DNA of 64,000 nucleotides, taken from the NCBI GenBank assembly GCA_029718625.1, contig CM056380.1:110986302-111050301 (forward strand). The letters are read 5' to 3'. This DNA is from Synaphobranchus kaupii. Taxonomy: Eukaryota; Chordata; Actinopteri; Anguilliformes; Synaphobranchidae. The notes under the pieces were generated by a model, which saw only the letters and a program-made list of their open reading frames with translations, made no database searches and was not told the DNA's origin. The translations under genes were made by a program, and so were the position numbers. Below are positions 21,853 through 33,800 of the stretch, in pieces (the stretch's first letter is position 1; each line of letters starts with the position of its first letter).

Positions 21853-24800
21853 CGTCCATAGCAACGGTCTGTTCTACAGAAATAACAGACCGCTGAATGC
21901 CGCGATTGACCAATCAGAATCGAGTATTCAACAAAGCCGTGTAATAAAATGGTACAAATGGACAGCCAATAATGTAACTGTCACCAAACTCCTATAATGC
22001 TTATTAAAGTCTAGTAACATTTAGCTGTTTAAAACATCATCTTTGTGCTGCTGGTTTGTAATATCCTTATTTTTTTGTGCTGTATTTGTGATGACAGGAT
22101 AGTCAGGCTGATGATATTGTGCAGTCAGCCAGGCGCTTATTGCAGTTAATCAGTTCGTCTGAAAGACAACGGGGCACAGCCAGTGGTGGCGTAACAAATC
22201 AAGATATGAGGTTTAGTATTAAATTTCAGTTCATGTTCATATGGCTTATTTTACCTATATATTGCAGATGCATTGATGATTAATAAATATTCTTGGATAC
22301 AATCCTGCAGAGAACAGAGACAGACAGAGAGACCATCACATCAAATGGAAATGACCAGGTAAAGACTTAAGGGAGATGTTTGCTATTTTAAATGCAAGCC
22401 CTATGTATACACATGTTGACATGCTGCTGATTTGAACAGGCAAAATTCTGCTTTTTACTTTTACAGTAAGTAATGATAGTATTGTGTTGCATGCTCTGTT
22501 TCTTACCAATATTGCAGACATTCAAATCTAAGTTAGTAAACCCTGGAAGAAAGCATCTGATGTTTTGTGACTATTCAGTAAAATATATAAACGCCCGTTT
22601 CACTTAAGGCTAATGTGAAATTTGTTTCTGAAAAGAAAAAAATATATAATGGGATTTGAAGGTCTAAATGATTGCCTATTGCACTTTATTGGAAAGTGGT
22701 GAGGGTATGCAATACAGTGCAACGTTTTTCTATTTTCATCTATGTCATGTAAGACGATGTTCAAATACGCCTTTCGTAATAACGTCCTCCTTTAATTAGA
22801 AAAAAGTTAACAAATGATGTGGTAGTTCATGTTTTAACACTCTTATTTTCTATAGGTCCTTTCCAGGTCTTTTTACCAAGGGCAGAGGGAAGATGCGACC
22901 CTATAGTGTATAGTAGCCCGGGGTTCAGACGGGGAGGCTTATTCAGGGGCCGGGGTTCGGACTGGTACCTTTCCTGCAGCAAATCCTCTTCCTGCCAAGA
23001 GACTTAAACCACTTGATGTGGCTTTTTCTATTTGTTGCCAAAGCAGTGTGAAAAAACCCCAAAAGAGCAGGAGCAAATAGTCCATATGCATGCAGGATTG
23101 GGCCGTAGGACTGCTCATCTAGATGAAAGCACAACACATGAAGAGGTAATAACAAGAAATTAGTTATTTAGGCTAGCTGTATTGTATATTGTATTCTGAG
23201 GAATACAATATACAAGGATTTGCTAGTTTGTCATGCAGTGTGATGAATACTATTTCTGATTTGAATGATGAGTTTTGACTCTCTTTTGGAGAGGCTTACA
23301 CTTGTATCCATTTTTTTGCTTACAGTTATGTGATGCCCTCAAAGTTTTATTTCCCAAATTGGGGGCCATTACTGGTGGGTGGCTGCTATACAAATCTGCA
23401 GGTGGGCCAACACAGGTTTGTGTATTAGTGTTGCTCAGTCATAAAAAAGTACATATGCAGCAGCTATCTTCACATTATGCAATGCACAACACTGTTACTT
23501 TATAATTTAACAGATGGTACCTAAATAAAACTTCAAAATATTTCCTCAAACTCATCTCTGTACATTTATTATTAAGCCTGTTCAATTTAAGAAATTTTGT
23601 GAACATTTATTAGGTCATGCCTAACTGCAAATTAGCAACTGCAAACTAATTGTTTGATTGTAATATTTCTATTTGTAAAAGTCAAGTAAAAAAAAAACTG
23701 GACTTGTTTTGTTTTAGGTGACTTCTTCAGCCTGGTCTGTTGTTAGACAAGAAGTCTAGTTGCTTTGACTTAACTTCTAGATATAATCTATATCTAATAA
23801 ACTGTTGAAAGTTCTAATTTTCCTCTCCTCTTTTCTATAGGTGGATGGGGTAGCCGAAAACTCTCTTGTGGCCAGATGATACTGGCTATACAGGCATGAT
23901 CTTGAAGTCTAAGTCGTGGGGCTAAAATTCTATTCATAGCCCCAATTCACGAGGAACTCAGCACAAATCCCCTACCACTAACTGATGAAGCATTCAGTAG
24001 CATGCCAAAAGCCACATGTCAGAAGTGTGGAGTTGCAGTTCCTCTTCCGCTCCTGACAGAACACATCAAGTCTTGTGATGTCATGTATGTTGGCAGTGAC
24101 GATAACCTGGCTAATGTGGATAGCAGTGAGCCTGAAGACAGAAAATGTAAGAATTCTTCATTTTAACCTTTTGTGAGCATATTGTAGTATTAAACAACAG
24201 AAACAGTTTTTTGAAATTAACACTGTTCTTGCTTGTAACTTCTCAACAGCAGATATGCAGGAATGTCCTGTCTGCACAAAAATGTTTCCCACTGACTTTA
24301 TTGAGGTACACGCTTCTTCATGTGTGGAAAGGTATCCATTTACTTTCTATTGTTAATGTTTTTTCTCTTATCAGCAATTCATTCATATTCAATATCAGTT
24401 AAACACACAAATAATTTTATGTGGGTAGGGCAGGAAAAGAGGTGATGCATGAAAGCATTGTAATTGAGGGAGAGCAAGCAGCAATGCCTGGACCATCTGG
24501 AACCTGTGCAACTGTTACAGAATGTGTGTGGGGTTAGCAGTGGCATAGGAAAGTTAAGGAAGGTAAACTGTCATAGTGAAGGAAAATTGGCATTTATAAA
24601 GCATGGCCTACTCTTGATGTAAACCATGAATTGATTACCTTGCCGTTAATATTAATATTATTACTTTGACCAGGAATATCTATATTTTGACTCAAGTAAT
24701 GGTGTTGTGTTGTGTACAATTTTAAGTATAATACTTTTAAATCTTAGCACAATCTTCAGAGCTCAACGTTATGGAATGCCAGAGTGGTTCTCCCATTAAT

Positions 24801-26622
24801 GTTCATATATATAGTCAATGATTATTAAGTTGCTTTGTTTATGCCTGAGTAAGGCTTGATGGCTTTAACTTGTGATTTGAATCTACATGTTAAAGTTTTT
24901 TTGTTATCTTGACAGTCAAGCATAAATAATGAAACCACATTTTTGTTTTTTTCTTATTAGGCTGGTTAGCTATCAGTGACCCCACCAAGGCCATATCTCA
25001 GTGTGCTGACAGTTTTCTCTGTATTCATAAAACAGAGAGCCCCTTACTTCTCAGCATGGACATCAGAAAAAGCCCTGCTGAACAGGACATGGCCCTAATC
25101 TCCTTCTACAAGCCACCTAATGTGGAATGGGGACGACCTCTGAATTGCAAACTTGAAGGTAGCTCCAATTACATGTTACAGTTGTCCAAAAATAATTAAA
25201 GTATTTCCTTTGTCTGTATTCTGTCAAACCTTACATTGTGTTACAGGAGATACTGCTATTGGACAGGGTGTAACTCGCTTCTTTTTCTCAACATGCATGG
25301 AAAAACTGAAGTCAGGGTTTTGCATCAATTTTGGTATGTATGTTATGTGTATGGCATCCTTCCAAATGCTGTTTATTTTAAGCTGTATAACAATTTAAAA
25401 AAAATATTGTGTCTATAGAAGTTTATCGTATTTTAATTGGTTTGTTTTACCATGAAAGTTCAAAGGATTCTACTAAATGTATAATGCCTGTATTGATGAG
25501 AACTACGATTTCCAGTCCATGACAGTACTAACATACTGTATATTGTCTGACAACCATTCACTCTCACATTCCTACCTAATGGCAAGTAAGAGCAATATTA
25601 ACCTGCATGTCTTTGTACTGTGGAAGGAAGCGTATTACTTTTTATTGTTGTTGTTATTTCGTGTTTTTAATGTCTTCAACAGCAAACTCAAATGTTACAC
25701 GGCTTTTTGAAGGAGAGCCTGGCCATTTAGTCCCCTCAGCCTCTCACTTTCTTGTGGAAAGTGGTATGTTCTTGGTGGTGGGGAGAATGGTAGGCCACTC
25801 CTTTCTTCATGGAGGACCATGCCTGTTGGGACTCAGCCCTGCTGTGGTTCATGTCCTGCTTGGTGGGAGTCCTGAAACTGCAACTGTTACACTAGAGGAC
25901 TGTCCAGACCTGGACATCAGAGAAACAATCATGCGTCCCAGAATATGCTCCAATCGAGAGCGAAGTCTTTCTAAAAGATGATTAAGCAGGAGTTCCTAGG
26001 AGAGAAAAACAAAATAGAAAATTACCAATAGAAAAGCAAATTCATGATTGCAAGACCTGGTGTTTGGAAAGTGTGTGTAATCTGTAACAATAATTGCTTC
26101 ATCAGATACTTGAACAGTTCAAAATCTGCTGCATGTAGTAACATCATTGCACAATAACTCCTGTTATATTGTGGTGTGAAAAAGACGGTCAATTATGAAA
26201 GGAGCCCTGTCCTCCTCAGACCCATGAATTAATTTTTGTTCAGTACCTGTCTTTTCAAAATGTCTACCATCACTGTGAGCACATTTTATGGAAAAAATAA
26301 TGGTAAGCATGATATTCTTAAATAAAACATTTTTGTTATATTTCTATTGTTTCAAGTAGGTAAACATCTCAGGATATCTGAGTGAGTTTTCAGAGCTGAG
26401 CTTATTTATTTTCATATGAAAAATGCTAATTTATAAATGTCCTCTGTAGTGGACGTCAGGACTTTGTACTTTTTTTTTTGTTGACATTTTTTCAGTAGAT
26501 AGTCCTATGACACAAGCAGAGACGATTCTTTACAGAATCACTAAAGAGACTTGCACGGTGGGCACAGCGCTGCGGACCTCGTCAACATGTCTATACGTCC
26601 TGTGGTGCCGAGGTCCGCACGT

Positions 26623-27427
26623 CCTCCGCGCATCGGCCACAGCGCACCACAGGACGGATAGACATGTTTTGTCCGCATGTAGCAACATGTCTATTCGCCC
26701 TGTGGTGCGCAAGTGCGGCTCCTCGGTGCCGAGGTCCACAGTCAGCTGTTAAACAAACTGTCAGTCAGATATTTCTTGTCAGCCACATCATAAACCATGC
26801 TAACATAACGCTAGCTAATTGCTAACACACTTTTAATGAACGCCACCTCATTAAAAGTTCCGTGTAGATATTGTTCAATAAATTCTGTTAATGTGCAACG
26901 TGTCCGGTAATATCTATTACTGAATTTTACGAACACAAATAGTAAATAAAGAATAAATACACTCACCGAAGCGCCATCATTTCTGTTTGTTGTTACCGAC
27001 ATAGCTGAGCAGCAGCTAACGAGCCATGCTCTGACCTCTGACCAGAGCTTCACCGCCTTCCTGTTTCGGCATCACATGACCAATGGAGCGTAACTTGATT
27101 GGCTGGATGTTGGATGATTTGATGCAGGGATCGATTGCTTCTTCTTGGTTACCCGGATGTTGACTTTTTTACACTGAATATTTTGAGAGGGCGAATTTTT
27201 CACACTGAATATTTTGAGAGGGCGAAATTTTTTACACCGAATTTTTTTAAACATTGAAAAAAAATGTCAGAGGCAAAAAAATATTCAGTGCTAGAAATTC
27301 GATGGCTTTTAAAATTCAAAGTCTGATTTCGATGCAAAAAAAAATTCAGTGTTAGAAATTCGATGTAAAAATAATTCAGTGCTAAAAATTCGAATTCAAA
27401 ATCCGATGGCACAGATTTACTTCCATA
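26623..27427 (-). repeat. Right terminal inverted repeat
   Basis: Inverted counterpart of 20997-21795. It includes a complete copy of the HECT-like gene's first exon on the minus strand (27002 down to 26967: MSVTTNRNDGAS followed by gtgagt). It has two of the ~31-bp subterminal tandem units where the left side has three. Confidence 0.85.
26967..27002 (-). other. Mirror copy of HECT-like exon 1 in the right TIR
   Basis: On the minus strand the 36-nt exon and its gtgagt donor are identical in layout to 21447-21482. If the TIR contains the promoter, this copy would drive transcription antisense to the gene. Confidence 0.7.
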
Positions 27428-27433
27428 AAAGCA

Positions 27434-28079
27434 GCTCTTGAAAGAGCAGACTTGAAAGAGGCACAGACTCCAGGCTTTGGAATTGGTCAACAATTGGTGT
27501 TTTGTTTGAGGTCCATAAAGCATCCATCCATCCAAGCCACGGCTTGTCATACTAGCTTGCTGGCTAGCAAGCTACGAAGACCTTAGTTTTAAATAGTGTT
27601 CATTCATATTCTTGAATTTCATATAAAACAAGTTGATGTGGAAAAGTTTGAAAGGAGTGCTGACACGACTAGCTGCTAGCTACACTTGATAGCAGCCAAG
27701 GATCTGCTGAGGTAATGACAAGTTGTAGGTTGAATATAGAAACTTGTTACCAACATACTTTTTAAAACCATATAAAAGCCTAAGAACTCATGTTTAAGAT
27801 ATGAAAATGTGTAATTTATGTCGTTGAACAAAACGTGAAAACTCTCTTAGGCTCATATTAACCACAGACCTTATATTCGGCACGAATCCGAAAACCCCAT
27901 GGGAAGACGCTAACTCACTTCCAGTTTTAGGACTACAAACTGTAGCACTCCATAAAGGTTTGTCTTGTTGCCATTTACTGGTTTTGCAATGAGCTGTTCA
28001 TCTTCCAGAAATGGTTGTGTTTCAGCGACGAGTTTGAATGCGTTTTCAGCAATTGAGCAAAATGTGTATGAAGACCTTT
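27434..28079. other. Unassigned sequence between the element and the satellite
   Basis: AT-rich. It has a short GCTAGC-type cluster near 27555-27575 and nothing coding. Confidence 0.4.
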
Positions 28080-28878
28080 TTTTATTTAAAAATTCTGTTT
28101 GTGTGAAATCAACAAAATAGACAAAAAAACTGCAGTCTTAAGTCCAAAAAGTAAAAATAATGATTGTAAAAATGATTTCCTATCCAAATGATTTCCTATC
28201 CATCTGGATAAAAATTCTAGCTTATTTAGAATGTTGTCAGTTTTTCCACTTTTAGAGACTATAGTCGTATGTATTTTGCTGATTTTCCACTGAAACATAT
28301 TTTATATAATGTCTTGAAACACATTTTGATTAATTTACTTTACCATGGTTTTTTGAATAAACATTATTTCCTATCCATCTGATGTTCAGCATATTTATAA
28401 TTTTGTCCCTTTATCACTTTTGGGACATAAGACTATAGTCTTAAGGTATTTTCCTGATTTTCCACTGAAACAGTTTTTACATAATACATGTCTTCAAACA
28501 CATTGTTATTCATTAATTTCACTGCGGGTGTTGATTAAAAATTATTAAAAATTAAAAAAAAAAATTTCCTATCCACCTAGATAGAAGATAGAATTTTTCC
28601 TTTTTTCACTTTTGGGAAATAAGACTATTGTCATATGTTTTCTGGGATTTTCCACTGAAAAAGCTTTTTCATAATAAATGTCTTAAAAAAAACTTTTATA
28701 ATAATCCAAATAAAAAATGGACAAATATAGAATTTTGTAATTTTTTTAACTTTTTGGACAATATGACTATAGTCTACTGTATTGTGCTGATTTTCCAATG
28801 AAACAGACTTTGCATAATAAATGCCTTCAAATACATTTTTATTAATTTATTTCTATGAGGTTGTTGAAAAAACATGAT
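28080..28878. repeat. Diverged 180-bp satellite, outlying tract with an inverted monomer
   Basis: From about 28170, copies of tttcctatccatctg... ttttggacataagactatag... recur every 170-180 bp with strong drift. The stretch 28080-28170 is the same monomer in reverse orientation (ctttttggacttaagactgc on the minus strand), so orientation flips at about 28170. It ends abruptly at 28878 where a foreign block begins. Confidence 0.8.
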
Positions 28879-29592
28879 GGGCCCTATCTTACACCTGGCG
28901 CTAACCCAAACGCAAGTGTCTTTGCTATCTTACACCCGGTGCAGGTGTCATTATAGCGCCCAGCGCTCACGTCATTTAAATAGCAAGTGATCTTGCGCCC
29001 ATAGCAAGTGAACTGGGCAGGTTGGCCTTAAGATGAGGTGTGGCCAGGATAATTTTTGGCGTATTGCTATCTTGAGCCAGCAGAAAGTGCTTGCACTAAA
29101 ACCACCACAAACCTGGTCTAAAGTCATGTCGCAGTTGTTTACATGTTATTTTAACGGCGCATACAAGTGCATCTACATAGGCGTGTGCACAACGTACACC
29201 TGTTCCACACAGGGGTGCGCACAAGCATGACTAAAAATATCAAGATTACAATGTGAAATATAATTGTGTAGGCTATATCAAAAAATGCATAATAATAAAA
29301 GGGTCCATAGGACAAAGACCACACCTGTACCTCAGCAAAGGGGAATGCCGGATTCAATTGCTTTCAGCCCACTCCATCAACATCCAGACGATGTGCGATG
29401 GTACGTGTAAGCTTACACATAGACTGTTCGCAATTATCCTGGATCAAGCTATGACTTGGCCTATATTTGCCAATAGTCCCTGTAATCTTCCGGGGGGGGA
29501 CAATCTTCTGTTATGGGACAATGGCTATCCATTAAAAACTTTGCTGATAACACCTATATCAAGCCTAATGTGTAGATTTTCATTTACACCTA
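28879..29592. other. Left part of the block interrupting the satellite
   Basis: Starts gggccctatcttacacctgg, a transposon-end-like sequence that is partly repeated at 28926. No matching terminus was found at the right edge (about 35935). Non-coding. Confidence 0.4.
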
Positions 29593-30562
29593 GGGCTCTA
29601 TTTTAATAAACCAAACGCAATGGTGAACGCAAGAGTAATCGCTTGGCGGTATCGCTCTGAGGGCGTGTTGGCGAGAAATTTGGTAATTTCATGACGGCAA
29701 TCTTGGCGCAACTGATGGCGGTATTGCTAAAAGGCTGGGTTTAAATGTCTAAGGTGTGTCTCTATGGTAGCCAATCAAATAGTTGTTCTCATGCTTTAAA
29801 AAAAAGCCAGTTGGAACGCAATCGCTCCATGCAATTTCATAATGAGCAACCCAAACGCACTGGACCGTCAACGACAAGAGCGATTTTCCGCACAGGAATC
29901 AGACATACTTGCAATAGAAGTACAGGCTAGGACTAGTAATTTATGGATCACAATCCACACCACCTCGTCTCCCAGAAGTTCGGAAGGCACGGGAGGAGGT
30001 GGCGAATGCATTAATTAGCCTACATGAGGTGATGTAGGCATAATTATTATTCAAATGGTAGGCTTATGATTCAACTGTGTCAATGTGTAATTTATATATT
30101 ATAGGCTATTGGCCTACATGATCGCAAGTTTCTTGTAAGCTGTCCTGTTTTATTCTAGTAGTTTAAATTAAAATTAATTAATAATAATTATAGGCTATTT
30201 GTTCATTAAATGTAAGTGTAATGTTGGCATCACCTATAGACACTACATAGAACTACATGACTAACAAGTTGCCAAATTGCCAGAGTCTATTGCGTTGCCG
30301 CTAAGAGGTGGTTCCAGCGGATCATAACGCAATGGGTTTTCGTTGGTTCAAATTGTCACTGAGCCGAAAGTATTTTAGAACACGCCCCAGACAGCGCCAC
30401 CCATCCCACTGCAGCGCAAGCGAAAGGATGTTATGTTGAGAATTTGTTGATCCTAGCGGTATTGCTGAGAAACGCCATAGCGCCAGTTTTAAGACGTTGA
30501 TGCTGTCAACAAGCTTGCGTTTGACTATACCGTCCCCTTGCGCTGGTTTGAAAATAGAGCCC
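29593..30562. mobile_element. 0.97-kb TIR element (gggctctatttt ends)
   Basis: Ends gggctctattttaataaacc and ggtttgaaaatagagccc are imperfect inverted repeats. cta flanks both sides (29590-29592, 30563-30565). A 3-bp duplication would suit PIF/Harbinger, but no transposase is present and the assignment is tentative. Confidence 0.6.
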
Positions 30563-30682
30563 CTAATGCGTGAATTGTCATTCAGTGGAGAACTTGCGCA
30601 CTGCAATAGATGTACATTTGAGTTCTGAAAATGCGCTTCAGATGTCATTACAATACAGCTCTCTAGGCCTACAGCTTTTACA

Positions 30683-30802
30683 GCTCCGATGTAGGATCAG
30701 AGGCCTGCTGCCTGGCCGGCGCCCTGATAAGGTGTCAGGCCAGATCCTGACACCTTATCAGGGCGCCGGCCAGGCAGCAGGCCTCTGATCCTACATCGGA
30801 GC
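30683..30802. repeat. Perfect 57-bp inverted repeat at the LINE 5' end
   Basis: 30683-30739 and 30746-30802 are exact reverse complements separated by ccagat. GC-rich, unlike the surroundings. The right arm leads directly into the LINE. Confidence 0.9.
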
Positions 30803-33800
30803 CTGTGCGTTTCCCAACGCGTTTCCCAATGCCCGTGACTCAGACACATGGCCCAACGCCGATGTCTGCAAGGTGCGTTTCAGAGCTAGAAATTGGCAAT
30901 ACTACTCATCCCCATCCCATATCTGAGCTAGAAATTAGTATTAATTATATTGAGACTGTGTCTGCCCCACGCATATATGCCAAATATAAAGCAAACCGTG
31001 GTGTCAACGCGGATAATCTTATTACTCTCAAATTAAAACATGTTGCTGCTAGCAGCTGTTGTGAATCACTCCTAAAAATTGGACTACTAAATGTTAGATC
31101 TCTTGCTCCTAAAGCACTTCTTATAAACGAATTGATCACAGATCATAATCTAAAAGTACTATGTCTGACTGAAACTTGGCTAAGACCTGGTGAATATGTC
31201 GCACTTAATGAAGCGTCTCCTGTAGGTTTTTTAAGTACTCAGGTATCGCGCCAGTCAGGAAGAGGGGGTGGTATTGCAGCGATCTATCAGTCCACCTTAA
31301 GCTTAACCCCTAAGTGTGGACATACGTTCTCATCTTTTGAAGTTCTTTCTATGAAGTGTGTACAGCATGACTTAGCTAAAATAAGGGGTAACATGCAGTC
31401 CTCTTTCCTAGTGTCTGTTTACAGACCACCTGGGCCCTATTCGGATTTTCTAATAGAATTCGCCGAGTTTCTGTCTTGCCTTGCTATTTCGGCAGACAAG
31501 GTTGTGATTGTTGGTGACTTTAACATACATGTGGATAAACCAGGAAATCCCCTAGGAACAGCCTTTGCCTCTATTATTGACTCTGTTGGGTTCAAACAAA
31601 ATGTCTGTGGACCCACTCATTACCATAGCCATACCCTAGACTTAGTGTTATCCTATGGTATCAATGTTATTAATCTTACTATTGCACCCCATAACCCTGT
31701 ATTATCTGATCATTTCCTTATTACTTTTGAAATCGAGGCAACAACCACTTCTATATCAGAGCCAAGACACTATTACAGCCGGTCGTTAAACTCTGACGTC
31801 ATTCCAAAGTTTATAGATATGCTTCCGGAATCATTCCTTTCAAACAAAGGAAATGCCACTAAACTATCGCTGGACGAACTAACTAACCAGTTAAGTTTTA
31901 CTCTCAGAAGCACCCTTGATATGGTTGCCCCTCTAAAAAGAAAGTTTTGTCGGAAAAACCGTACTCCCTGGTACAATGACACTACCCGTGCCCTAAAGCA
32001 GTCCACAAGAAAACTGGAGCGAAAATGGCGGTCAGCTAAACTAGAAGTATTTCGTCTTGCATGGAAAGATAGCCTCCTCCAGTACAAGCAAGCTCTTGTA
32101 TCAGCTAGATCTGCCTTTTTCTCTAAATTAATTGAACAAAATAAATGTAACCCAAAATTCTTGTTTAGCACTGTGGACAATTTGACTAAAAAACCATCAT
32201 CAGAATTTTCATCCTACCCCAGCGCTTACAGCAGTAATGATTTCATGAATTTTTTCAATCTAAAGATTGAAGCTATTAGAGACCAGATCTCCAAATTGCC
32301 TCCTCCTCTAGGCATCACTCCTCCCTTAATCAATGAACAGCCCAAACCCTGGTTAACACAGGAAAATGTATCAACAGTGGCACTAAACTGTTTTAAGCCA
32401 ATTGACATGGAGGAGCTGTCTAAACTGGTTATGTCCTCAAAACCGACTACCTGCCTACTCGACCCAATCCCTACAAAATTAGTTAAAGAACTTTTCCCCA
32501 TACTAGGCCAGCATATGTAAAAAATTATTAACACATCCTTAGTAACAGGATATGTACCAGAGCCACTAAAAATGGCGGTTATTAAGCCATTACTAAAGAA
32601 ACCAAACCTCGAATCTGACAAACTGGAAAACTATAGACCCATTTCAAATCTTCCATTTCTATCAAAAATATTAGAGAAAGCTGTTGCTAAGCAACTTGGT
32701 GCATACCTTAGCTCAAACCATATTCATGAAATGTTCCAGTCAGGATTTAGACCCTATCATAGTACTGAAACGGCACTTGTTAAAGTTATTAACGATTTAC
32801 TATTATCAGCCGACCAAAACTCTGTGTCTGTTCTTGTACTTCTTGACCTAAGTGCAGCTTTTGATACAATAGATCACGAGATTCTACTAAACAGACTCCA
32901 GGGCTGTGTTGGACTAAATGGTCAAGCTCTTGCATGGTTCAGATCATACTTATACAATAGGAAGCAGTTTGTTAAAATAAATGAAGTATCATCCAGTTAC
33001 TCAGTAATGAAATATGGTATTCCACAAGGATCAGTGCTAGGTCCAGTACTCTTTTCATTATATATGCTACCCCTTGGTGATATTATTCGGGCACATGGGG
33101 TAGATTTTCACTGCTATGCGGACGATACGCAGATATACATTTCCATGAAACCCGGTGAGACACTACCACTTTCTCGGTTAGAGGCTTGTATTGCAGATAT
33201 TAAAGCTTGGATGCTTTCCAATTTCCTGCTCCTAAACTCAGAAAAGACCGAAATGCTGGTTTTAGGTCCAAAAAAACAAAGAGAGAAACTGGGTACATCT
33301 ACTTTAAATTTCGATGGTTGTTTAGTTGTTCCAAACTCAGCTGTGAAAGACCTAGGTGTTACTATAGACCCAGATCTAACCTTTAGCGCGCACATAAAAA
33401 ACATATCTAGAGTAGCTTTCTTTCAGTTAAGAAACATAGCTAAAATAAGGCACTTCCTATCAATAGGGGACGCAGAGAAACTGATCCATGCTTTTGTTAC
33501 GTCTAGGCTAGATTACTGTAATGCCCTGCTATCTGGCTGCCCAAAGTCCTTGCTAAATAATCTGCAGCTTGTGCAGAATGCAGCCGCTCGCATTTTAACT
33601 AGAACTAAGAAATATGAGCATATTACCCCAATACTAGCATCGCTTCATTGGCTACCAATTAAGTTTAGGATAGACTTTAAGGTTTTGCTTCTGACCTTTA
33701 AAGCCTTAAATGGACTTGCGCCAGTGTATATATGTAATCTGCTTTTACCATATAAGCCAAAAAGATCACTCCGTTCCCAAGACGCAGGCTACCTAGTAGT

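Larger units (their letters stand above)
21447..25981 (+). pseudogene. G2E3-like HECT-family gene inside the TIR element, frames broken
   Basis: Predicted exons: 21447-21482, 22098-22210, 22311-22358, 22856-23145, 23326-23415, 23841-24146, 24250-24331, 24429-24523, 24961-25158, 25247-25333, 25683-25981. All have GT-AG junctions with consistent phase. It begins MSVTTNRNDGAS|DSQADDIVQSARRLLQLI. A Gly/Arg-rich segment follows (exon 4), then LCDALKVLFPKLGAITGG, two Cys/His zinc-finger-like motifs (CQKCGVAVPLPLLTEHIKSC and CPVCTKMFPTDFIEVHASSC), and HECT N-lobe sequence (MALISFYKPPNVEWGRPL, GQGVTRFFFSTCMEKL, GHSFLHGGPCLLGLSPAV). This order matches the teleost multi-copy 'G2/M phase-specific E3 ubiquitin ligase-like' proteins. 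Exons 4 and 6 need several frame changes. The protein stops after DLDIRETI without the C-lobe that would hold the catalytic Cys, so ligase activity is unlikely. An AATAAA lies near 26322. Confidence 0.7.
20997..27427. mobile_element. 6.4-kb long-TIR element carrying a HECT-like gene
   Basis: The outer ends are tatggaagtaaatctgtgcc and its reverse complement, flanked by aaagca on both sides (20991-20996 and 27428-27433). If the right end is set 2 bp earlier, the flanks read taaaagca, an 8-bp duplication. TIRs of about 800 bp (20997-21795 and 26623-27427) enclose an 11-exon gene related to G2E3-like HECT proteins. No transposase-like frame was seen, so it is either non-autonomous or mobilised by an unrecognised protein. 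I cannot name the superfamily. An alternative is a segment bounded by two inverted copies of one shorter repeat, but the matching flanks favour a single insertion. Confidence 0.8.
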
